Source of the DNA: Bacteroidota bacterium
Lineage (GTDB): Bacteria; Bacteroidota; Bacteroidia; Flavobacteriales; Flavobacteriaceae
NCBI GenBank assembly: GCA_023386585.1
Contig: JAEWJM010000030.1
Coordinates: 1 to 64,000, forward strand
Length of the DNA stretch: 64,000 bases
Direction: 5' to 3'
Shown here: one piece after another, positions 17,376-26,019 of the stretch
Position numbering within the stretch: position 1 is the first letter of the stretch
Layout: every line of letters begins with the position of its first letter
Program-made: the position numbers and the translations under genes
Notes under the pieces: generated by a model
What the model was told of the DNA's origin: nothing
Databases searched by the model: none
What the model saw: only the letters and a program-made list of their open reading frames with translations

Positions 17376-18011
17376 ATGGCAATTTTGAGTAAAAAAACAA
17401 TGAATTTCGCTTACGGTATGGGAGCGGCAGTGGTAATCATTGGAGCACTGTTTAAACTTATGCACTGGCCAGGAGCGAGTATAATGCTTATTGTTGGACT
17501 TGGTACTGAGGCGTTGATCTTTGGTCTGTCTGCTTTTGACCCTGTTGATGATGAACTGGATTGGTCGTTGGTTTACCCGGAGCTTGCAGGTGGTGAAGCT
17601 AAAAAGAGAGAAGCTAAAGAAGATCCGAAAGATGCACAAGGCCTTCTTTCACAAAAGCTTGACAACATGCTGAAAGAAGCTAAAATCGATGGTGAGCTTA
17701 TGGCAAGCCTTGGAAACAGCATTAGAAATTTCGAAGGTGCTGCCAAAGGAATTGCTCCTACAGTTGACTCGATTGCTTCAACCAAAAAGTACAGCGAAGA
17801 GCTTTCATTGGCTGCTGCACAAATGGAATCATTGAACAGCCTTTATAAAGTACAACTCGAGGCTGCATCAAGAAACGCACAGATCAATAACGAGGTCGCC
17901 GAAAACAACTTAAAACTTAAAGATCAGATGCAATCGCTTACTTCCAACCTGTCTTCATTAAACAATGTTTACGGTGGAATGCTTTCTGCAATGGGAAACA
18001 GAGGGAACTAG
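17376..18011 (+). CDS. gldL: T9SS/gliding motor subunit GldL
   Basis: 211 residues. GldL (PorL) forms the inner-membrane pentamer that, with a GldM dimer, makes the proton-driven motor of gliding and T9SS. The two N-terminal transmembrane helices carry the residues known to matter in the family: Tyr 13, Lys 27 and His 30 (FKLMHWPG) in helix 1 and the Glu of TEALIFG (Glu 45 here) in helix 2. The rest is a cytosolic, Ala/Glu/Lys-rich helical tail. It lies 48 nt downstream of gldK. Confidence 0.98.
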   Translation: MAILSKKTMNFAYGMGAAVVIIGALFKLMHWPGASIMLIVGLGTEALIFGLSAFDPVDDELDWSLVYPELAGGEAKKREAKEDPKDAQGLLSQKLDNMLKEAKIDGELMASLGNSIRNFEGAAKGIAPTVDSIASTKKYSEELSLAAAQMESLNSLYKVQLEAASRNAQINNEVAENNLKLKDQMQSLTSNLSSLNNVYGGMLSAMGNRGN

Positions 18012-18059
18012 TTTGACTCACATTTTTAATATTAACACAAAACACATTAAATAGAAAAA

Positions 18060-19613
18060 ATGGCAGGAGGAAAATTAACCCCCAGGCAGAAGATGATCAA
18101 CCTGATGTATCTGGTTTTCATCGCGATGTTAGCACTGAACATGTCAAAAGAGGTACTTTCCGCTTTTGGTATCTTAAATAATAAAATTGTAGAGTCGAAT
18201 TCAATCACCGATGCCAGGAACCAGAGCTCATTTGACCAATTGGCTCAAAAAGCTTCAGAGCAGCCTTTGCAATACGGTGAAAAGAAAGCCAAAGTAGATA
18301 AGATCAGAGCTCTTTCAAAAGACTTCAATGATTATATTGAAAAGCTTAAAACCGACTTCACTAAAGATCTTGAAAGAGATGCAAACGGAAACCTTCCGTT
18401 TGAACAAATGGACAAAGGCGATAAAGTTGATGAGGCTTGGTTTGCCGGTGGTGAAAAACCATCAGCAAAAGGAAAAGAATTCCTTTCCAAGATCGCTAAC
18501 TATGTAAGTTCGCTTAAGCAAATTGGAGGTAGCGCAATCGCTGACTCAGAGATGAAAAAAATCCAGCACAGGTTTTCAACCGATCCTGTTTTCTCTAAAA
18601 CAGAAGGTAAAAAAATCGAATGGCTGAACTACAACTACGAACACTTCCCTTTGATCGCATCCATTACGAAGCTTTCACAATTGCAATCGGACATCAAAAC
18701 CACCGAAAGCGATATCATCAGCGGAATGTTTCAGTCTGACCTTGTTGCAGCTGCGTCATTGACAGCTTACCAACCGATAGTTGTTCCAGATAAAACCGCC
18801 TTCTTCCAAGGCGAGGCTGTTACCGGGAAAATCATTCTTGGTAAATTCGACCCCTCGTTGGTTGCTAAGTCGGTTATCGTAAACGGTACTTCGGTTAAAG
18901 CAGAAGCTGGTCAGGCAAAATTCTCTTTTGGTGCAGGAAATACAGGAGAACATGAAATCACCGGATCGTTCAACTTTGACGAAGGCGGAAAAGTGGTTTC
19001 CCTTCCAATTAAAGGAAATTACGTTGTTGTCCCTAAACCGAAATCGGCTACAATTTCAGCTGATAAAATGAACGTTGTTTACCGTGGTGTTGTTAACCCG
19101 ATGACAATTTCATTCGCAGGTATTTCTGCTGATAAAGTATCCGCTTCAGCAAATGGACTGTCTTCTGCAGGTAAGCCTGGAGCTTACAATATGAAGCCTG
19201 GACAAGGAACAGAAGTTACCATTAATGTTGTTGGAACGCTACCTGACAATACGAAAGTTACAGATAAGAAAACTTTCCGTATCAAAGGAATTCCTGCTCC
19301 TGTCGGAACCATTCGCGGTGAAGACGGTGTAGTAAAAGGACCGAAAAACAGCTTATTGGTATCAACAGTTGGCGCCAAGCTTGTTGACTTCGATTTTGAA
19401 GTTGATATCGATGTAGTTGGATTCAACATCAAAGTTGCCGGAAAACCAACGGTTGTCGTTCAAGGGAACAAACTTAACGCACAGGCTCAGGCGATCCTTT
19501 CGACTGTTTCCCGTGGCGACCAGGTTACCATTTCCGAGATCAAGACCAAACTTCGTGGCGCTGGAAACTATATGCTTCCGCGTACTGCTCCGGTGATTTT
19601 CGAAATACAATAA
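18060..19613 (+). CDS. gldM: T9SS/gliding motor subunit GldM
   Basis: 517 residues. GldM (PorM) crosses the inner membrane once and sends a long periplasmic stalk of four beta-rich domains up to the GldKN ring. Arg 9 and Glu 31, which flank and lie in the single helix (LTPRQKMINLMYLVF...MSKEVLSAF), are the conserved motor residues. The rest, with PDKTAFFQGEAVTGKIILGK and repeated Ig-like blocks, fits the family. It is 48 nt after gldL. Confidence 0.98.
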   Translation: MAGGKLTPRQKMINLMYLVFIAMLALNMSKEVLSAFGILNNKIVESNSITDARNQSSFDQLAQKASEQPLQYGEKKAKVDKIRALSKDFNDYIEKLKTDFTKDLERDANGNLPFEQMDKGDKVDEAWFAGGEKPSAKGKEFLSKIANYVSSLKQIGGSAIADSEMKKIQHRFSTDPVFSKTEGKKIEWLNYNYEHFPLIASITKLSQLQSDIKTTESDIISGMFQSDLVAAASLTAYQPIVVPDKTAFFQGEAVTGKIILGKFDPSLVAKSVIVNGTSVKAEAGQAKFSFGAGNTGEHEITGSFNFDEGGKVVSLPIKGNYVVVPKPKSATISADKMNVVYRGVVNPMTISFAGISADKVSASANGLSSAGKPGAYNMKPGQGTEVTINVVGTLPDNTKVTDKKTFRIKGIPAPVGTIRGEDGVVKGPKNSLLVSTVGAKLVDFDFEVDIDVVGFNIKVAGKPTVVVQGNKLNAQAQAILSTVSRGDQVTISEIKTKLRGAGNYMLPRTAPVIFEIQ

Positions 19614-19661
19614 TTACATAAGTCGGGCGTTAACCTACAATATAATTTAGAACCGAAAAAT

Positions 19662-20552
19662 ATGAATTTGAGAAATGCAATGCTGGCCATTTTAACTGTT
19701 GCGGGAAGCTTTACAGCCTCTGCTCAGTCGAATCTGCTGAACGCCAAAACTCCTGATGAGATTGGCAAGAAAACACCAGCTCAGTTGATTTCGGATAATG
19801 ATAAACCATTGGTGTACGGTTACGTTCACGACAGGGATGTACTCATGGGTAAAACGGTTTGGGAAATAATCGATCTTGATGAAAGGATCAACTTTCCAAT
19901 GTATTATCCTATTGATAGCGCCAATATCGGAAAGGACCGCAGGTCATTGTATGATGTGCTTACAAAAGCGATTAAGGACGGCAAAATTACTGAAGTCTAC
20001 ACCGATAGCTACTTCAATACGAAGAAGACGATGAAGGACATTGAAGCCAACCTTACAAAAATTGACACTACCGATATGGGCCGTGAGCAATTCAACGCTG
20101 GCATTCCGATAGATCAGCAGTACATTGTTCGCAGTGACATTGCATCGATTGATGTAGCACAATACAAAATCAAAGGTTTTTGGTACTTCGACAAACGTCA
20201 AAGTGAAATGAAGTACCGCCTTCTTGGTATTTGTCCAGTAACCCCGGATGTTTTCACTCTTGGAAAAGAAGAACAGGATTATATTGAACTGTTCTGGGTT
20301 TATTTTCCTGCTGCCCGCGACGTACTTCACGATGCGAAGGCGTTTAACGACCGAAATTCTGCGATGCCGATAACGTTTGACCACCTGCTGAATTCGCGCC
20401 GATTCAATGCCGTGATTTATAAGGAAGAAAACGTTTACGGAGACCGCGAGATCGCCGATTACGAAAGAGAAAATGCACAATTGCAGCTTCTCGAATCGGA
20501 AAGGGTCAAAGAAAAAATCAGGAACTTCGAACAGGATATGTGGAATTACTAA
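19662..20552 (+). CDS. gldN: T9SS/gliding ring protein GldN
   Basis: 296 residues. GldN (PorN) is the periplasmic partner of GldK in the T9SS ring. A cleavable Sec signal (MNLRNAMLAILTVAGSFTASAQ) is followed by the family body, with KTVWEIIDLDERINFPMYYP and IKGFWYFDKRQSEMKYRLLGI. Only one gldN is present, with no gldO paralogue next to it. It is the last gene of the operon and is followed by a terminator. Confidence 0.98.
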   Translation: MNLRNAMLAILTVAGSFTASAQSNLLNAKTPDEIGKKTPAQLISDNDKPLVYGYVHDRDVLMGKTVWEIIDLDERINFPMYYPIDSANIGKDRRSLYDVLTKAIKDGKITEVYTDSYFNTKKTMKDIEANLTKIDTTDMGREQFNAGIPIDQQYIVRSDIASIDVAQYKIKGFWYFDKRQSEMKYRLLGICPVTPDVFTLGKEEQDYIELFWVYFPAARDVLHDAKAFNDRNSAMPITFDHLLNSRRFNAVIYKEENVYGDREIADYERENAQLQLLESERVKEKIRNFEQDMWNY

Positions 20553-20570
20553 TCCTTTCCTAAACAATAG

Positions 20571-20600
20571 AAACCTTACCTTAACCGGTAGGGTTTTTTT
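20571..20600 (+). terminator. Terminator of gldKLMN
   Basis: A 10-bp stem AAACCTTACC/GGTAGGGTTT (one G-U pair) with loop TTAACC and a T-run ends 10 nt before the ATG of the next gene, so that gene either reads through or has a promoter overlapping the hairpin. Confidence 0.8.
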
Positions 20601-20610
20601 ATTTTAAAAA

Positions 20611-21675
20611 ATGACAGATTTCATTATTGTCGGTGCCGGATTAGCAGGACTGATGTTTGCCGAAAAGGCGCTCCGGGAAGGTAGAACGTTTATTATTTTC
20701 GAAGACGAATCGCAGCACTCCTCGTCGGTGGCAGCGGGTGTCTATAATCCTGTCAGCCTGAAAAGATTGAGTGGAATTTCAGATGCGCAGCAACAGCTGG
20801 ATACGATGCACGGGTATCTTCAATCCATTGCTTCGCGTTTAAATCAGCATTTTGACAATCCAACACCGCTTCTAAGAAGATTCGCAAGCATCGAAGAACA
20901 GAACAATTGGTTTCATGCCTGCGAGAAGCCAAGCCTGAATGCATTCCTATCCGATCGGCTAGTTAGTGAGAGTTTCGACGGAATTATTTCGCCGTTCGGA
21001 TTCGGGCTGGTGAAGCATACCGGCTGGGTCAACACGCGGAAGCTATTAGCTGATTTCCGTAATTATCTTGCCTCGCAGCAGGTTTTGATTAAGGAAGCAT
21101 TTGTTCACAGCGAACTTGTTTTTACTCCTCAATTGGTTTCCTATCGTGAAATCGATGCACGCCATATTGTATTTGCCGAAGGCTTTGGCATGAGCCGCAA
21201 TCCGTTTTTCAATCGCCTTCCGCTGAACGGAACCAAAGGCGAAGTATTGGTCATTGAAGCTCCGGGCATTCGTGCAGATGCAATCGTAAAAGCGGATGTG
21301 TTTTTGGTGCCGCTGGGAAATTACACGTACCGGGTAGGAGCAACCTACAACTGGTCGGATAAAAGCTCAGTCCCAACAAATGAAGGCCGGGCTGAGTTGG
21401 AACAAAAGCTCAGGCAACTGATTGATTGCGATTTCAAAATCATTTCACATGAGGCTGGAATCCGTCCAACAACAAAAGACAGAAAGCCGCTTCTGGGAAC
21501 GCATCCGCATTTTCCTGCATTACATCTCTTAAATGGACTCGGAACGCGCGGTGTAATGCTCGGCCCCGCGATGGCGAATCTGCTGTACGATCATATTGAA
21601 AGCCGTCGGCAACTGCCGCGTGAAGTCGATATCAATCGTTTTGGTGCCGATTTGCTGCCTGCGGATCATAGCTGA
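20611..21675 (+). CDS. FAD-dependent oxidoreductase (DAO family)
   Basis: 354 residues. An N-terminal Rossmann motif GAGLAG (residues 8-13) followed by an acidic strand end (IIFEDES) binds FAD. The C-terminal GIRPTTKDRKPLLGTHPHFPALHLLNGLGTRGVMLGP is the typical closing FAD contact of D-amino-acid-oxidase/glycine-oxidase-like enzymes. The substrate is probably an amine or amino acid but cannot be stated. No signal peptide, so cytosolic. It follows the gldN terminator by 10 nt, and its 3' end overlaps the convergent DUF983 gene by 44 nt. Confidence 0.85.
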   Translation: MTDFIIVGAGLAGLMFAEKALREGRTFIIFEDESQHSSSVAAGVYNPVSLKRLSGISDAQQQLDTMHGYLQSIASRLNQHFDNPTPLLRRFASIEEQNNWFHACEKPSLNAFLSDRLVSESFDGIISPFGFGLVKHTGWVNTRKLLADFRNYLASQQVLIKEAFVHSELVFTPQLVSYREIDARHIVFAEGFGMSRNPFFNRLPLNGTKGEVLVIEAPGIRADAIVKADVFLVPLGNYTYRVGATYNWSDKSSVPTNEGRAELEQKLRQLIDCDFKIISHEAGIRPTTKDRKPLLGTHPHFPALHLLNGLGTRGVMLGPAMANLLYDHIESRRQLPREVDINRFGADLLPADHS

Positions 21676-22027
21676 TGAACATATTGATGTAGATGTTCCT
21701 GGATACCCTGACAATAGGCGGCATGAGAAGGAGCAGCCCAATGAAAATAGAAATGAAAGCGGTCATCAGACCGGTATGAAATCCGAGAAATAATACCAGG
21801 AAAATCACAATGCTGATAAATACTGCTAAGGCATAGCTGACATACATCGCACCGAAAAAGAAGTTGGGCTCAATCTTATAGCGCAGGCCACAGGTGCTGC
21901 AATGTTCGTGCATCTTCATTATGTCACCAACCACGTACGGATTAGGGTTGACATACATTCGGTCGGTGTGGCAACGAGGGCAAGTTCCTGTTAAAATGCT
22001 ATAGACTTTAGAACCTTTTTTTAACAT
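21632..22027 (-). CDS. DUF983 membrane protein with zinc-ribbon N-terminus
   Basis: 131 residues from the ATG at 22027. An ATG at 22093 is possible in frame, but the -7 box at 22050-22057 lies inside that extension, so the shorter start is right. Two CxxC pairs (CPRCHTDRM and CSTCGLRY) form a likely zinc ribbon and are followed by two transmembrane helices (MYVSYALAVFISIVIFLVLFL and ISIFIGLLLLMPPIV). DUF983 proteins are inner-membrane proteins of unknown role. Confidence 0.85.
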   Translation of the reverse strand: MLKKGSKVYSILTGTCPRCHTDRMYVNPNPYVVGDIMKMHEHCSTCGLRYKIEPNFFFGAMYVSYALAVFISIVIFLVLFLGFHTGLMTAFISIFIGLLLLMPPIVRVSRNIYINMFISYDPQAANRHQND

Positions 22028-22049
22028 TTGCAAAAAATTTTTCTTATCG

Positions 22050-22057
22050 CAAAGGTA
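22050..22057 (-). promoter_or_regulatory. -7 box (TACCTTTG) that fixes the DUF983 start
   Basis: Minus-strand TACCTTTG matches TAnnTTTG and lies 23 nt before the ATG at 22027. It excludes the longer start at 22093. Confidence 0.6.
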
Positions 22058-22085
22058 CGACTGCTTTCCACATAATTTTTCATAA

Positions 22086-23993
22086 ATGCTCAATATACAT
22101 AACCTGTCCGTTTCTTTTGGCGGAACCTACCTTTTTGAAGAAGTAACCTTTCGGCTAAATGCCGGCGACCGCGTCGGGCTCGTAGGTAAAAATGGCGCCG
22201 GAAAATCGACCATGCTCAAGATTTTATCACGCGACTTGGTTCCCGATTCCGGAAGTATTGCCACCGAGAAGGAAGTGAAAATTGGATTCCTTAGGCAGGA
22301 TATCGATTTTGAACGAGGCCGCACCGTGCTCGAAGAGGCTTATCAGGCTTTTACCGACATTCAGGAAGTGGAACGCAAGCTCGAGCACATCAACCATCAA
22401 TTGGTGACCCGAACCGATTATGAAAGCCAGGAATACAGCGAAATCATCGAAAGCCTTTCCGATTATACACATCGGTTCGAACTGCTTGGCGGTTACAATT
22501 ACGTTGGCGACACCGAAAAGATTTTGCTCGGGCTCGGCTTCAAGCGCGAGGTTTTTAATAATCCTACGGAAGCTTTTTCGGGTGGATGGCGCATGCGAAT
22601 CGAACTCGCCAAACTGCTGCTTCAATCCAATGACGTCCTGCTTCTCGATGAGCCCACAAACCACCTCGACATTGAGTCGATTATCTGGCTTGAAAACTTT
22701 TTGCGCAATTATCCCGGTGTGGTGGTCATTGTGTCGCACGACAAAATGTTCCTCGATAATGTGACCAACAGGACAATCGAAATTTCACTAGGGAAGATCT
22801 ACGATTTCAGCAAGCCGTATTCACAATACCTCGAGCTTCGTCACGAAATCCGCGAAAAGCAGTTGGCAACGCAAAAAAACCAACAGAAAAAAATCGAGGA
22901 AACCGAAAAGCTAATTGAAAAATTCCGCGCGAAGGCATCAAAGGCATCTATGGCGCAGTCGCTGATAAAAAAGCTCGATAAAGTCGAACGCATTGAAGTG
23001 GATGAAGACGACAATTCTGTGATGAATATTTCCTTCCCGGTTTCAAAAGTGCCTGGCAAAGTAGTTATCGAAGCCGAGCACGTGACGAAAGCATATGGCG
23101 ACAACATCATATTACAAGATATATCATTGCTCGTCGAACGCGGAAGCAAAATCGCATTTGTCGGCCAGAATGGACAGGGAAAGTCGACCTTTATAAAAGC
23201 GATTGTCAAGGAAATTGATTTTCAGGGAAGCATAAAGCTGGGTCACAACGTTCAGATCGGATACTTCGCACAAAACCAGGCGGAATACCTTGACGGCGAA
23301 ATAACGCTGCTCCGAACCATGGAAGACGCTGCAAACGATACGAATCGCTCTAAAGTCCGCGACATGCTTGGCGCATTCCTCTTCCGTGGCGACGATGTCG
23401 AAAAGAAAGTTAAAGTCCTTTCCGGTGGCGAGCGAAACCGCCTGGCACTTTGCAAGCTGCTTCTCCAGCCGATAAACGTCCTGGTGATGGACGAGCCCAC
23501 GAACCACCTCGATATCAAGTCGAAAAACGTCCTCAAGGCGGCGCTTCAGAAGTACGAAGGCACACTGCTGCTTGTTTCACACGACCGTGATTTCCTTCAG
23601 GGAATGTCCAATATCGTATATGAATTTAAAGATCGCAAAATCCGGGAATACCTGGGCGACATTAATTATTTCCTCGAACAGCGCAATCTCGAAAATATGC
23701 GCGAAGTCGAAAAGAAAGACGTGATTAAAAAAGATGCGCCAAAGGACAGCAAGAAATTATCATACGACGATCAAAAGAAAAATAAGTCGCTCCAAAACCG
23801 GCTTAGCAAGATAGAAAGCCAGATCCGCCAGTTAGAGAACGACATCCAGAAAGACGACAAAGCGCTCGCCGCCAATTACGACAAGCATATCGAAGACGCC
23901 AATTTCTTCATGGCGTATAACCGCAAAAAATCGGAGCTCGATAAATTACTGAATGAGTGGGAAGCGGTGCAGACTGAAATTGACAACGCTTGA
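22086..23993 (+). CDS. ABC-F family ATPase
   Basis: 635 residues with two ATPase domains and no membrane part. Domain 1 has Walker A GKNGAGKST, signature FSGGWRMR and Walker B LLLLDEPTNHLD; domain 2 has GQNGQGKST, LSGGERNR and VLVMDEPTNHLD. An Arg/Lys/Glu-rich linker (QKKIEETEKLIEKFRAKASKAS) lies between them, and a C-terminal coiled coil of about 90 residues gives a Uup-like layout. ABC-F proteins act on ribosomes at the tRNA exit site or, for Uup, in DNA/ribosome maintenance. The exact subgroup is not certain. Confidence 0.93.
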   Translation: MLNIHNLSVSFGGTYLFEEVTFRLNAGDRVGLVGKNGAGKSTMLKILSRDLVPDSGSIATEKEVKIGFLRQDIDFERGRTVLEEAYQAFTDIQEVERKLEHINHQLVTRTDYESQEYSEIIESLSDYTHRFELLGGYNYVGDTEKILLGLGFKREVFNNPTEAFSGGWRMRIELAKLLLQSNDVLLLDEPTNHLDIESIIWLENFLRNYPGVVVIVSHDKMFLDNVTNRTIEISLGKIYDFSKPYSQYLELRHEIREKQLATQKNQQKKIEETEKLIEKFRAKASKASMAQSLIKKLDKVERIEVDEDDNSVMNISFPVSKVPGKVVIEAEHVTKAYGDNIILQDISLLVERGSKIAFVGQNGQGKSTFIKAIVKEIDFQGSIKLGHNVQIGYFAQNQAEYLDGEITLLRTMEDAANDTNRSKVRDMLGAFLFRGDDVEKKVKVLSGGERNRLALCKLLLQPINVLVMDEPTNHLDIKSKNVLKAALQKYEGTLLLVSHDRDFLQGMSNIVYEFKDRKIREYLGDINYFLEQRNLENMREVEKKDVIKKDAPKDSKKLSYDDQKKNKSLQNRLSKIESQIRQLENDIQKDDKALAANYDKHIEDANFFMAYNRKKSELDKLLNEWEAVQTEIDNA

Positions 23994-24000
23994 TTTTAGA

Positions 24001-24100
24001 AGCTGCTTCCGGCTGTCCGCTGTATCTTTTCCAAACCTCAAAGGTTTCAAAAACCTTTGAGGTTTGGAAAAGGATGCCGCTTCCATCCGGGCTAGGGATT
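24001..24100 (+). repeat. Dispersed intergenic repeat, copy 3, with a nested 22-bp inverted repeat
   Basis: Left block AGCTGCTTCCGGCTGTCCGCT and right block GGATGCCGCTTCCATCC...GGGCTAGGG match copy 2. The centre is a perfect 22-bp inverted repeat (24026-24047 with 24051-24072) around the 3-nt loop CAA. It separates the convergent ABC-F and App1-like genes and may act as a two-way transcription barrier, though neither side has a long T-run. Confidence 0.75.
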
Positions 24101-24103
24101 TAA

Positions 24104-25075
24104 CTACGAGATAAGCCCGATTGCTTTTGAATGTGCAATCGCCTCGCTGCTGTGCTTAAAATAACAGGCATGTACGCCCAAAAGTTCCATATTTTTGATT
24201 GCAGCTTCTGCCTTCGCTTTTTTCTCGCGGCCTGTCTGCCTGATATAAACCGCATGAACCGTTACCGGGAAAATCTTGCAAATGTCCTCATACAAAAAAG
24301 GATCGTCCTGAGAATCGTCGCCCAAAAGCGTATACCTTAGATGTGGGTAAAATTCAAGAATGTGCTTGATCTTGTCAAACTTATGATTGTGATCGCCGCG
24401 GCCGGTCACGAAAAAGTCCAACAGGCTTGTTTTTATATCCTTTAAAAGCAGCACTGCCCGCGGAAGTTCATGAAGCTGGGTAAAATCTACAATAAACCGA
24501 TACAGGTTCCATTCACTGCTTGAAACGTAAAAGAAAGCATTCCGTTCCTCTTTATTGTTGCGACCCGCAGTGCTCAAGGCCTGATAGTGCGAAACCACAT
24601 CCTTAAAAAGCTTCCGGCTGTTAACATTCCGAAACAACAATATATAAAGCTTTCGCAACGGGTTTCCGGTATGCGAAACCAGAAATGTATCATCAATGTC
24701 ACTGATAAATCCAAGATTTCCATCAAAAGGCCGCACATAGCTGCTTTTCGATTCGATCTCTTCACCATTGTGAACGAGCGTTACCCGATAGTCGTTCCAT
24801 CCAAAGCCCACATTTTCCTTTAGCGGGATGCAGAATTTAAAATGGCCATCTTGTAAGGAACGCGTATGGATCTTTTCGCCGGCGTGGGTAAGATAAACAT
24901 CGGCGTTGGCGAGCGTCTTGATGCGGAACATCCTGATTATTGAGCGCGCGTTCCTGAAGCGTTTTTTAGTGAAATCGTACTCTTCCCGGCTAAGCGGAGC
25001 GAAAACATGCCCCATAACAATCAGCTCCTGGTCGTTCGCATAACCGCGGTACAATTTAATTACAGCCTTTTTCAA
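24104..25075 (-). CDS. App1-type phosphatidate phosphatase domain protein
   Basis: 323 residues. The C-terminal two thirds carry the App1 catalytic domain (DUF2183, HAD-like): DIDDT (Asp 126 and Asp 128, the DxDxT nucleophile motif), FYVSSSEWNLY and a LLGDDSQDDPFLY motif. The N-terminal 115 residues form a beta-rich domain with a YRGYANDQELIVMGHVF start. Yeast App1 removes phosphate from phosphatidate to give diacylglycerol; the bacterial substrate is unproven. It diverges from the lipid-kinase gene, with only 59 nt between the two start codons. Confidence 0.88.
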   Translation of the reverse strand: MKKAVIKLYRGYANDQELIVMGHVFAPLSREEYDFTKKRFRNARSIIRMFRIKTLANADVYLTHAGEKIHTRSLQDGHFKFCIPLKENVGFGWNDYRVTLVHNGEEIESKSSYVRPFDGNLGFISDIDDTFLVSHTGNPLRKLYILLFRNVNSRKLFKDVVSHYQALSTAGRNNKEERNAFFYVSSSEWNLYRFIVDFTQLHELPRAVLLLKDIKTSLLDFFVTGRGDHNHKFDKIKHILEFYPHLRYTLLGDDSQDDPFLYEDICKIFPVTVHAVYIRQTGREKKAKAEAAIKNMELLGVHACYFKHSSEAIAHSKAIGLIS

Positions 25076-25082
25076 AATTGCT

Positions 25083-25090
25083 TATATTTG
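25083..25090 (+). promoter_or_regulatory. -7 box (TATATTTG) of the lipid kinase
   Basis: An exact TAnnTTTG lies 44 nt before the lipid-kinase ATG and 8 nt upstream of the App1-like start codon, so the two divergent genes share control DNA. Confidence 0.55.
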
Positions 25091-25134
25091 GTAGAGATGC
25101 TGTAAATTAAATATTATTCTTCAATAAAGGAAGT

Positions 25135-26019
25135 ATGAGCCCCGAAAAGAGTGTGATTATGGTCGTCAATCCGATATCGGGCGATCGTGATAAGGCAGAA
25201 TTTACAATGGCTGCCCAAACGTATGCAGAAGCCGCGGGAATCAACCTTACCATTTATGAAACCACAGGCGAAGATGATATTGATAAAATTGCCAGACTCT
25301 ACGAAAAGCAAAAGCCGCAACGTGTTCTGGTAGCGGGCGGAGACGGTACGATAAAAATGGTTGCGGATGCACTTGAGAATCAGGATGTCATCCTCGGCAT
25401 CTTGCCGGCCGGTTCGGCAAACGGGCTTTCGGTCGATCTCGGATTTCCCGCGACAATTGCTGAAAATGTTCAGATCGCCTTCGAAAACGAATTTATGGAA
25501 ATTGACATGGTTTGCATCAACAGCCATAAAAGCCTTCATTTAAGCGATCTCGGATTGAACGCAGAGATGATCCGGAATTACGAGAACAGCACCATACGCG
25601 GCAAAATTGGCTATGTATTACAGGGCGTGACTACGCTTGCCGACGCTCCGGTTCAATTTACGGCCGAAATTACAGCTAATGGCGAAACCATATCGACCGA
25701 AGCTAAGATGATCGTCATCGCCAACTCACAGAAATACGGCACGGGAGTCGTCATCAACCCGAAAGGCAAATTGAATGACGGCAAATTTGAAATTGTAGTA
25801 CTTCGTAACCTCGACCTATTATTAGTAGGCAAAATCGTAACCGGCAATATGCCGCTGAATTCTGAAGATGTTGAAATAATATCGTGTGAATCGGCGACGA
25901 TCAGAACCGACATTCCGGTTCACTTTCAAATAGACGGCGAATATGTTGGCGAAGAGCAATCGCTTGACATAAGGATCTTGCCACGGCAAATGAAAGTGGC
26001 GGTTCCTACTGCAATTTAA
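25135..26019 (+). CDS. Diacylglycerol/lipid kinase (YegS/DgkB-like)
   Basis: 294 residues. It has the lipid-kinase signatures VNPISGD near the start and GGDGT at 68-72 (ATP site), then GILPAGSANGLSVDLG. The second, beta-rich domain follows, with SDLGLNAEMIRNYENS. This family phosphorylates diacylglycerol, ceramide or sphingosine with ATP; the substrate here is not known. The 3' end overlaps the convergent GNAT-like gene by 14 nt. Confidence 0.9.
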   Translation: MSPEKSVIMVVNPISGDRDKAEFTMAAQTYAEAAGINLTIYETTGEDDIDKIARLYEKQKPQRVLVAGGDGTIKMVADALENQDVILGILPAGSANGLSVDLGFPATIAENVQIAFENEFMEIDMVCINSHKSLHLSDLGLNAEMIRNYENSTIRGKIGYVLQGVTTLADAPVQFTAEITANGETISTEAKMIVIANSQKYGTGVVINPKGKLNDGKFEIVVLRNLDLLLVGKIVTGNMPLNSEDVEIISCESATIRTDIPVHFQIDGEYVGEEQSLDIRILPRQMKVAVPTAI

